Assembly: GCA_023437865.1 (NCBI GenBank)
Contig: JAEZFE010000285.1
Span: forward strand, 1 to 5,484
Direction of reading: 5' to 3'
Length of the DNA: 5,484 bases
Origin: Pseudomonadota bacterium
GTDB lineage: Bacteria > Pseudomonadota > Alphaproteobacteria > Rhodospirillales > Magnetospirillaceae
Part shown: positions 1-5,484 of the stretch, one piece after another
Layout of the letters: every line of letters starts with the position of its first letter
Position numbering within the stretch: the stretch's first letter is position 1
Program-made: the position numbers and the translations under genes
Notes under the pieces: model-generated
Database searches by the model: none
What the model was told of the DNA's origin: nothing
What the model saw: the letters and a program-made list of their open reading frames with translations, nothing else

Positions 1-76
1 TGCCTATCCTACCTCTGACGATTGAATTATTTCGCCAGAAGGGACAACCTGTCAGCCTTGTGCCATCGAATTTCTT

Positions 77-81
77 GGAGG
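77..81 (+). promoter_or_regulatory. Ribosome binding site of sodC
   Basis: A perfect GGAGG lies five bases upstream of the ATG at 87. It decides the start: an in-frame GTG at 60 would lengthen the protein by nine residues, but that GTG has no comparable ribosome binding site and would put polar and acidic residues in front of the signal peptide. Confidence 0.85.
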
Positions 82-86
82 ACACA

Positions 87-611
87 ATGCGCATTACCCT
101 GACCGCGGCTGCCCTGCTGACGCTGGCGGCCGCGCCGGCCCTGGCGGCCAAGGCCACGATTACCGTCAACGCCATCGACGCCGCCGGAATCGGCCAGTCC
201 ATCGGCACCATCGAGGCGCGCGACACCCGTCAGGGGCTGGCGCTGACCCCGAAGCTGACCGGCCTGACGGCTGGGCCGCATGGCATCCACGTGCACCAGA
301 ATGGCGATTGCGGTTCCAAGGAGCAGGAGGGTAAGCCGGTGGCTGGCTTGGCGGCGGGCGGCCATTTCGACCCCCAAAGCAGCGGCAAGCATGCCGGGCC
401 GTGGGAAAAGGGCGGCCATCAGGGCGACCTGCCGGCGCTGGCGGTCAATGGTGACGGCACCGCCACCGACACGCTGGTGGCGCCCCATCTGAAGCTGGCC
501 GACCTCAAGGGTCGTGCCATCATCATCCACGCGGGCGCCGACAATTACGCCGACGCTCCCAAGCCGCTGGGGGGTGGCGGCGCCCGCATTGCTTGCGGGC
601 TGGTGAAGTAG
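87..611 (+). CDS. sodC: Periplasmic Cu/Zn superoxide dismutase SodC
   Basis: This 174-residue protein converts superoxide to hydrogen peroxide and oxygen, using a copper-zinc site, and is expected in the periplasm. Residues 1-20 form a signal peptide: an Arg near the start, a Leu/Ala-rich core, and a likely cleavage after the Ala-Leu-Ala at 18-20. The mature part carries the full family signature. The copper ligands are His68, His70, His93 (bridging) and His148; the zinc ligands are His93, His102, His111 and Asp114. Cys75 and Cys170 should form the conserved disulfide. Arg167, in the C-terminal GGGGARIACG motif, is the residue that steers superoxide to copper. No His-rich metal-binding extension follows the signal peptide. 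The length is normal for a bacterial SodC. The ATG at 87 is chosen for its GGAGG and because it places the signal peptide at the N-terminus. The gene appears monocistronic, ending 19 bases before a strong terminator. Only 86 bases upstream are visible, with an AT-rich patch at about 21-33 but no convincing promoter. Confidence 0.95.
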   Translation: MRITLTAAALLTLAAAPALAAKATITVNAIDAAGIGQSIGTIEARDTRQGLALTPKLTGLTAGPHGIHVHQNGDCGSKEQEGKPVAGLAAGGHFDPQSSGKHAGPWEKGGHQGDLPALAVNGDGTATDTLVAPHLKLADLKGRAIIIHAGADNYADAPKPLGGGGARIACGLVK

Positions 612-625
612 GCAACGCCAATAAG

Positions 626-659
626 AAAAAGGGGGGCTTGTCGAGAGCCCCCCTTTTTT
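626..659. terminator. Bidirectional intrinsic terminator between convergent genes
   Basis: An eight-base-pair stem, GGGGGGCT at 631-638 with AGCCCCCC at 646-653, encloses a seven-base loop. It is followed by six T on the plus strand (654-659) and preceded by five A (626-630), which read as a T run on the minus strand. The same hairpin can therefore end sodC transcripts, 19 bases after its stop, and transcripts of the minus-strand glucan synthase gene, nine bases after its stop. Only 51 bases separate the two coding regions. Confidence 0.9.
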
Positions 660-662
660 GTC

Positions 663-3398
663 TTAAACCGTCGCCGGTTCCGCCGGCTCCTTGGCCGCCG
701 GCTCCGCCGGGGCGGGCTGTTCCGGTTCCCGGGTGGGCAGGGTCGAGATCATGGAGGTCACCAGCGCCGCCAGGAACGGCATGGATTGCACCACCAGGAC
801 AATCGACCATAGGCGGATTTCCGGGTCGTAGAAGTTCTTCAGCGCCGCCGGGTTGGCGAAGGCGTCGGCCACCGAGGTGGTCGAGCTGAACATGGCGCTC
901 ACCACCATGCCGATCATCGGGCCGAACAGGACCACGAAGGCGGCCAGCCAGTGCAGGCCCATCAGCGTGGTTTCCTCCAGCGTCATCTTGATGGCGTCCT
1001 TCACGCCTACCTTCTCGGCCATCTTGGGCGTGCGCATGAACGGCGTGTGCTTGGTGAAGATGCCCTGCCACATGGCCCAGGCGATGGCGTAGGTCAGGCC
1101 CATGCCGGCCACCGCCGACAGGATGCGGCGCTTCCAGCTGCACTTCACCCGGGTGGAGTAGAGGAAGATGTGGTGGATGATCTTGGCGACGAACACGCCG
1201 ACCGTGGGCAGGATGAAGAACGCGAGCGGCGTATCGAAGTAACGCGGCGCGAAGATCATGCCGGTGGTCCACACCAGGCTGAGGATACAGAACATCAGGT
1301 AGAAGCCGTCGGCGAACCACGGCAGCCAGCCTGAGACGAAGTGATATTTCTGGGCGGTGGTCAGGCCGGTGTTCTTGAACGGCACCAGGGCCTTCCAATG
1401 CGCCTTGAGGATCTGCACGGCGCCATAGGCCCAGCGGAAGCGCTGCTTCTTGTAGGCCATGAAGCTGTCGGGCACCAGGCCGTGGCCCATGCGCTCCTGA
1501 ACGTAGTTGGACTCGTAGCCCATCTGCATCATGCGCAGGCCCAACTCGGCATCCTCGCAGATGCACCATTCGGCCCAGCGACCGGATTCCTCCATCACCT
1601 TCTTGCGCACCAGGGTCATGGTGCCGTGCTGGATGATGGCGTTGGCCTCGTTGCGGAACACCATGCCGATATCGAAGAAACCGGCATATTCCCAGTTGAT
1701 CATTTCCTTGAACAGGTCGTTTTCCCAGTCGCGATGGTCCTGGGGCGCCTGCACGTGGCCGACCTTGGGATCGTCGAAATAGGGGACCAGGGCCGACAGC
1801 CAATCCTTGCGGACCTGATAGTCGGAGTCGACCACGCCGATGATCTCGGCCTCGGGATCGGTGACCGACAGGCCGAAGTTGAGCGCACCCGCCTTGGCGC
1901 CCGGCCAGGGGGCCAAATGGTAGAACTTCACCTTGTCGCCGAGGCTCTTGCAGTACTCCTCGACCGGCTTCCACACCTCTTCCTTCTTCGTGTTGTTGTC
2001 CAACACAATGATCTCGAAATTGGGGTAGTCCATGGCCATCAACGAATCGATGGTCAGCTTCACCATCTCGGGCGGTTCGTTGTAGCAGGGCAGGTGGATC
2101 GAGACCTTGGGTGTGCGCTTGAGCGAGCCGGGCGGCAGCGGCTTGAAGCCGCGTTTCATCTTGCCGGCCCAGGTCAGCTCAGTCAGCTCGATGCCGTTGA
2201 TCAGCACCACGACCACCAACAGCAGCTGTGCCGGTAGCAGAATCCCCAGCATCAGCTCGGTGGCGGGCGCCATGTCGCGCACCATGGGCGTCGACATGGT
2301 CCAGATCACCAGGGTCGAGGCGAACTGTACCAGCACGCCGAAGAAGATCTTGCCCGGCAGACGCAGGTCTTTCCACTTACCCAGGAACCACACCACCGGC
2401 AGGATGGCGATCAGGGCGGCGGCGGCGGCCTGGAACGGCCATTCCTTGAACTCGATGACCGGGCCGATCCAGTCGAACTTGGGCTTGCGCTCGACGGTGA
2501 AGATGCCCCAGTGCTTTTCCGAGGCGGTGCCGTCCAGGTTCACCTTCCACGGCTGGTCGAAGGCCTCGACCACGTTGTAATCCAGGTTCTCCTCGTGCGC
2601 CCAGTTCAGGAAGCGACGCAGGAACAGGGCCTGGTTGACCAGCGAGGGCACCGCATTGCCGTAGGAGCGGCCGGCCGACGGCCAGCCAACTTCGCCGATG
2701 AACAGCGGCTTGCCGGGATTGGCGGCCTTGACCTCGCGCACCATGCGCTTGGTGAAGTCCAGCGCCTCCTCAATATCGACGCGCTCCCAGAACGGCAGGG
2801 TGTGGATGGTGATGAAATCCACTTCCTGGGCGATCTCGGGATGCTCCAGCCAGATGGACCACGCCTCGGCGGTCGAGATCTTGACGCGCTCGGGCAGCAT
2901 GGCGCGGGCGCGGCGCAGATAGCGCACCATCTGCTCGGGCGTCAGGCGGTGCAGCGTCAGGTTCTCATTGCCGACGATCACCCGCTCGACATTGGGGTTC
3001 TCGTTGGCGATGCGCACCAGATTGGCCAGCTCTTCCTCGTTACGGGCCAGACGTTCGTCCAGCCAGGCGCCGGGCATGGCCTTGATGCCGTGCTTTCCGG
3101 CGAGCGCGGGCACCTGGTCCAGGCCCTCCTTGGTGGAGTAGGTACGCACCTGCTCGACCTTGCCGGCCAGCATGGCGAGATCCTCATCCATCTCCTCGCG
3201 GGTGGGCAGCAAGGTCTCGTCCAGGTGCGGCATCTTGCGCACGATGGTGGGATCGTCGTCGGCGCGCGACGGCGAGAACGAGACGCTCTTGATGGTTCCT
3301 GCCCACGGCATGGCGGTCTGCGGCCGGTTCATGACGAACCAGAAGCCCAGGTTGCCCAGCACGATCAGCAGGAGGACCACGAGACCGGAAAGACGCAT
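663..3398 (-). CDS. NdvB-like beta-1,3-glucan synthase: GH17 domain fused to GT2 glycosyltransferase
   Basis: This 911-residue inner-membrane protein probably polymerises glucose from UDP-glucose into a beta-1,3-linked glucan and remodels it. Residues 5-22 are a membrane anchor. Residues about 34-315 look like a GH17 domain: Glu145 in VGNEN is the expected acid/base, Glu236 in GEVGWPS the expected nucleophile, with HTLPFW (199-204) and EAFDQPWK (278-285) also typical. Three membrane segments follow (about 322-340, 351-368, 381-401). The GT2 domain (about 430-690) shows LPCYNE (436-441), a DxD at Asp524/Asp526, the catalytic-type CEDAELG (614-620) and QRFRW (652-656). Further hydrophobic segments lie at about 692-712, 724-746, 757-780, 813-836 and 863-885, ending in a Pro/Ala/Glu-rich tail. 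GH17 domains of related proteobacterial proteins act as beta-1,3-glucan transglycosylases, and NdvB in Pseudomonas and Bradyrhizobium is linked to periplasmic or cyclic beta-glucans. The substrate and product here are inferred. The ATG at 3398 is the first ATG, GTG or TTG after an in-frame stop at 3467-3465; no good ribosome binding site precedes it. A plain cellulose-synthase-like role is less likely given the GH17 part. Confidence 0.9.
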   Translation of the reverse strand: MRLSGLVVLLLIVLGNLGFWFVMNRPQTAMPWAGTIKSVSFSPSRADDDPTIVRKMPHLDETLLPTREEMDEDLAMLAGKVEQVRTYSTKEGLDQVPALAGKHGIKAMPGAWLDERLARNEEELANLVRIANENPNVERVIVGNENLTLHRLTPEQMVRYLRRARAMLPERVKISTAEAWSIWLEHPEIAQEVDFITIHTLPFWERVDIEEALDFTKRMVREVKAANPGKPLFIGEVGWPSAGRSYGNAVPSLVNQALFLRRFLNWAHEENLDYNVVEAFDQPWKVNLDGTASEKHWGIFTVERKPKFDWIGPVIEFKEWPFQAAAAALIAILPVVWFLGKWKDLRLPGKIFFGVLVQFASTLVIWTMSTPMVRDMAPATELMLGILLPAQLLLVVVVLINGIELTELTWAGKMKRGFKPLPPGSLKRTPKVSIHLPCYNEPPEMVKLTIDSLMAMDYPNFEIIVLDNNTKKEEVWKPVEEYCKSLGDKVKFYHLAPWPGAKAGALNFGLSVTDPEAEIIGVVDSDYQVRKDWLSALVPYFDDPKVGHVQAPQDHRDWENDLFKEMINWEYAGFFDIGMVFRNEANAIIQHGTMTLVRKKVMEESGRWAEWCICEDAELGLRMMQMGYESNYVQERMGHGLVPDSFMAYKKQRFRWAYGAVQILKAHWKALVPFKNTGLTTAQKYHFVSGWLPWFADGFYLMFCILSLVWTTGMIFAPRYFDTPLAFFILPTVGVFVAKIIHHIFLYSTRVKCSWKRRILSAVAGMGLTYAIAWAMWQGIFTKHTPFMRTPKMAEKVGVKDAIKMTLEETTLMGLHWLAAFVVLFGPMIGMVVSAMFSSTTSVADAFANPAALKNFYDPEIRLWSIVLVVQSMPFLAALVTSMISTLPTREPEQPAPAEPAAKEPAEPATV

Positions 3399-3442
3399 GG
3401 AGCTGTTTGCCCGTGTATCAGTTGAAGCGGGACCGGTGAACA

Positions 3443-3454
3443 GGCGCCGGCGCC
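3443..3454. repeat. 12-bp perfect palindrome upstream of glucan synthase gene
   Basis: GGCGCCGGCGCC reads the same on both strands and sits about 45-56 bases upstream of the minus-strand ATG at 3398. A second palindrome, GGCCGGCC, follows at 3458-3465. The position would suit an operator or a hairpin in the transcript leader, but in such GC-rich DNA short GC palindromes arise easily by chance. No known regulator site is recognised. Confidence 0.3.
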
Positions 3455-3724
3455 CTTGGCCGGCCTATCATCGCACCGGCAAAGGCGTTCGCAAAGGGGG
3501 CACAGGCGCACACCGGCGCGGCCCGCGCGGGGGCGCTGCGGACGGGGGCGGACATTAGCCAAGAATGCGGGCACTGTCCAGGCGAGCCGGGCGCGGTCAT
3601 GGCGCGCAATGTGGGCAGTGCGTGTGGCGGAAATGTGGCCGCCCTTTGGCTCCGCCTATCCACCAGTGGGGCTTCCCCCCCGGCCTTGTCTGCGCTACAC
3701 CCACCATCCGTTCCGACGACCCAC

Positions 3725-3731
3725 AAGGGGA
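3725..3731 (+). promoter_or_regulatory. Probable ribosome binding site of tex
   Basis: AAGGGGA lies just ahead of the ATG at 3735, with three bases between. It is a partial Shine-Dalgarno match rather than a perfect one, but it is the only purine-rich block near this start and supports the ATG at 3735, which gives the standard Tex N-terminus. Confidence 0.55.
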
Positions 3732-3734
3732 CCG

Positions 3735-5484
3735 ATGACCGCTATCACTTCCATTATTTCCCGCATCGCCCAGGAGCTGGGTGCGCGGGATGCCCAGGTT
3801 CTTGCCGCCGTCCAGCTGCTGGACGAAGGCAGCACGGTTCCGTTCATCGCCCGCTACCGCAAGGAAGCCACCGGCGGTCTGGACGATACCCAGCTGCGCA
3901 CGCTGGAAGAGCGGCTGGTCTACCTGCGGGAAATGGAAGAGCGGCGTACCGCGATCCTGGCGTCCATCGAGGAGCAGGGCAAGCTCACCGACGAGCTCAA
4001 GGGCCAGATCCTGGCCGCCGACACCAAGGCGCGGCTGGAGGATCTTTACCTCCCCTACAAGCAGAAGCGTCGCACCAAGGCGATGATCGCGCGCGAGGCG
4101 GGCCTGGAGCCGCTGGCCGATGCGCTGCTGGGCGATCCCAATCGCAAGCCCGAGGACGAGGCCGCCCAGTACGTCAACGCCGAGAAGGGCGTGGCCGACG
4201 TCAAGGCCGCGCTCGACGGCGCCCGCCAGATCCTGATGGAGCGCTTCGCCGAGGACGCCGAGCTGCTGGGCGCCCTGCGCGAGCATCTGTGGGACAGCGC
4301 CGTGCTGTTCTCCACCATGGCCGAGGGCATGGCCGAGAAGGGCGCCAAGTTCAGCGACTATTTCGATTACCGCGAGCCCATCAAGGCCATCCCGTCGCAC
4401 CGCGCGCTGGCATTGTTCCGTGGCCGGAATGAAAATGTTCTGAACCTGAAACTGACCCCCGGCGACGAAGCCGCCGTGCCGGAAGGCGAGGTTTTCCGCG
4501 GCCCCGGCGAGTGCGAGCTGAAGATCGCGCGCCGCTTCAACGTGGCCGACCGGGGCCGTCCCGGCGATGCCTGGCTGGCCGAGACCGTGCGCTGGGCATG
4601 GCGCATCAAGATCCATCTGCATTTGGAGTTGGAGCTGACCGGGCGCCTGCGCGAGGCGGCAGAGGAGGAAGCCATCCACGTCTTCGCCCGCAACCTGCGC
4701 GCCCTGCTGCTGCAGGCGCCGGCGGGCATGCGGGCGACGCTGGGCCTGGATCCGGGCATCCGCACCGGCGTCAAGGTTGCGGTCATCGACGGCACCGGCA
4801 AGGTGGTCGACACCACGGTGGTCTATCCGTTCCCGCCCAAGCAGGACGTCATGGGCACGCTGATGACCCTGGCCGGCCTGTGCCGCAAGCACAAGCTGGA
4901 GCTGGTCGCCATCGGCAACGGCACCGGCTCGCGCGAGACCGAGCGCCTGGTGGTCGAGCTGATCAAGCGCAACCCCGAGCTCAAGCTGGAGAAGCTGGTG
5001 GTGTCGGAGGCGGGCGCCTCGGTCTATTCGGCATCGGATCTGGCCGCCAAGGAATTCCCCAACATGGACGTGACCCTGCGTGGTGCCGTGTCCATCGCTC
5101 GCCGCCTGCAGGACCCGCTGGCCGAGCTGGTCAAGATCGACCCCAAGAGCATCGGCGTCGGCCAGTATCAGCACGACGTCAACCAGCCCCGGCTGGGCCG
5201 CTCGCTTGATGCGGTGGTAGAGGATTGCGTGAATGCGGTGGGTGTCGAGGTCAATACCGCCTCGGCTCCGCTGCTGGCCCGGGTCGCCGGCCTGACCCCG
5301 GGCGTGGCCTCCAACATCGTCGCCTTCCGTGACGCCAACGGTCCATTCCAGAGCCGCGAGGCGCTGAAGAAGGTGGACCGCCTGGGGCCCAAGGCGTTCG
5401 AGCAGGCCGCCGGCTTCCTGCGCGTGATGAACGGCACCAACCCGCTCGACGCCTCCGCCGTGCATCCGGAAGCCTATCCGGTGG
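3735..5484 (+). CDS. tex: Tex, RNA-binding transcription accessory protein (3' end outside window)
   Basis: The frame is open from the ATG at 3735 to the window end, giving 583 residues and one spare base with no stop. Tex proteins usually have about 770 residues, so roughly three quarters is present. The family binds nucleic acid, is cytoplasmic, and is linked to transcription; it was named for its effect on toxin expression in Bordetella. Residues 1 to about 200 match the helical Tex N-terminal region, with [16 protein letters not shown] at 35-50 and [16 protein letters not shown] at 101-116 as strong family markers. A YqgF/RNase H-like domain begins at about 335 with [10 protein letters not shown] (336-345), including Asp339, and continues through [10 protein letters not shown] (394-403) and [11 protein letters not shown] (424-434). 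[10 protein letters not shown] (475-484) is another Tex signature. Helix-hairpin-helix repeats occupy about 495-565. The C-terminal S1 RNA-binding domain should follow beyond the window. No frameshift or missing signature residue is seen. The gene diverges from the glucan synthase gene across 336 bases, so it has its own promoter. Confidence 0.95.
   Translation, partial: MTAITSIISRIAQELGARDAQVLAAVQLLDEGSTVPFIARYRKEATGGLDDTQLRTLEERLVYLREMEERRTAILASIEEQGKLTDELKGQILAADTKARLEDLYLPYKQKRRTKAMIAREAGLEPLADALLGDPNRKPEDEAAQYVNAEKGVADVKAALDGARQILMERFAEDAELLGALREHLWDSAVLFSTMAEGMAEKGAKFSDYFDYREPIKAIPSHRALALFRGRNENVLNLKLTPGDEAAVPEGEVFRGPGECELKIARRFNVADRGRPGDAWLAETVRWAWRIKIHLHLELELTGRLREAAEEEAIHVFARNLRALLLQAPAGMRATLGLDPGIRTGVKVAVIDGTGKVVDTTVVYPFPPKQDVMGTLMTLAGLCRKHKLELVAIGNGTGSRETERLVVELIKRNPELKLEKLVVSEAGASVYSASDLAAKEFPNMDVTLRGAVSIARRLQDPLAELVKIDPKSIGVGQYQHDVNQPRLGRSLDAVVEDCVNAVGVEVNTASAPLLARVAGLTPGVASNIVAFRDANGPFQSREALKKVDRLGPKAFEQAAGFLRVMNGTNPLDASAVHPEAYPV

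Larger units (their letters stand above)
3399..3734. other. Divergent intergenic region between glucan synthase gene and tex
   Basis: This 336-base stretch separates two divergent start codons and must hold the 5' ends of both transcripts unless promoters lie further inside the genes. It is very GC-rich and contains no protein-coding frame I believe. The best promoter-like match for the minus-strand gene is TTGCGA at 3494-3489 and GATGAT at 3472-3467 with a 16-base spacer, only four of six matches in each box, so it is not annotated separately. No convincing promoter toward tex was found. Short palindromes occur at 3443-3454, 3458-3465 and 3522-3531, and a run of seven C lies at 3675-3681. 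There is no RNA gene, riboswitch or terminator that I recognise. Confidence 0.6.

Noticed and set aside
60..86. GTG at 60 as an upstream start for sodC
   Set aside because: It lacks a ribosome binding site, and the GGAGG at 77-81 with the ATG at 87 gives a clean signal peptide directly at the N-terminus.
523..1974. A 483-codon minus-strand frame overlapping the glucan synthase gene and the end of sodC
   Set aside because: It is a shifted frame of the real gene, is rich in Arg, Gly and Pro with no family motif, and would run through the terminator at 626-659.
1341..3425. Plus-strand open frames at 1341-2237 and 2511-3425
   Set aside because: They are antisense to the glucan synthase gene, whose domain motifs are continuous, and their translations show no recognisable family or membrane pattern.
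3467..3494. A sigma-70-like promoter for the minus-strand gene (TTGCGA, 16 bases, GATGAT)
   Set aside because: Only four of six bases match in each box and the spacer is short; matches of this quality are expected by chance in 336 bases.
3675..3681. Run of seven C upstream of tex as a possible slippage or phase-variation tract
   Set aside because: It is short and noncoding, and it has no visible promoter boxes around it whose spacing it could change.
3418..3726. A 102-codon minus-strand frame inside the intergenic region
   Set aside because: Composition is Ala/Pro/Arg-rich without motif or good ribosome binding site; such frames are common by chance in GC-rich DNA.
3597..5465. A 622-codon open frame on the minus strand, antisense to tex
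   Set aside because: It lies opposite a gene with unmistakable Tex motifs. Its protein is a low-information mix of Gly, Gln, Leu, Ala, Arg and His, as expected for an antisense shadow frame in GC-rich coding DNA.

Overview
This is a GC-rich chromosomal segment whose gene content and codon use suggest an alphaproteobacterium. A Rhodospirillales or Magnetospirillum-type host is plausible, but that is inference from the overall look and not from a marker gene. Three protein-coding genes account for almost the whole window. No RNA gene, insertion sequence, phage gene, CRISPR array or attachment site was seen.

Layout. (1) Positions 87-611, plus strand: a complete periplasmic Cu/Zn superoxide dismutase (sodC) with a signal peptide, all metal ligands and the disulfide cysteines. 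(2) Positions 626-659: a strong hairpin flanked by A and T runs, placed between two convergent genes and built to end transcription from both sides. (3) Positions 663-3398, minus strand: a 911-residue membrane protein that joins an N-terminal GH17-type beta-1,3-glucan-active domain to a GT2 processive glycosyltransferase, as in NdvB-type beta-1,3-glucan synthases. (4) Positions 3399-3734: a 336-bp divergent intergenic region with no convincing gene, some short GC palindromes and no clear promoter. (5) Positions 3735-5484, plus strand: the first 583 residues of the RNA-binding transcription accessory protein Tex, cut off by the window end before its S1 domain.

The three genes do not form an operon. 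sodC and the glucan synthase converge on a shared terminator, and the glucan synthase and tex diverge from a shared upstream region. Two products act at the cell envelope: SodC removes superoxide in the periplasm, and the synthase makes and probably remodels a beta-glucan at the inner membrane. Tex is cytoplasmic. Nothing in the sequence ties the three into one pathway. The most interesting item is the GH17-GT2 fusion. I did not find evidence of an undescribed system here.
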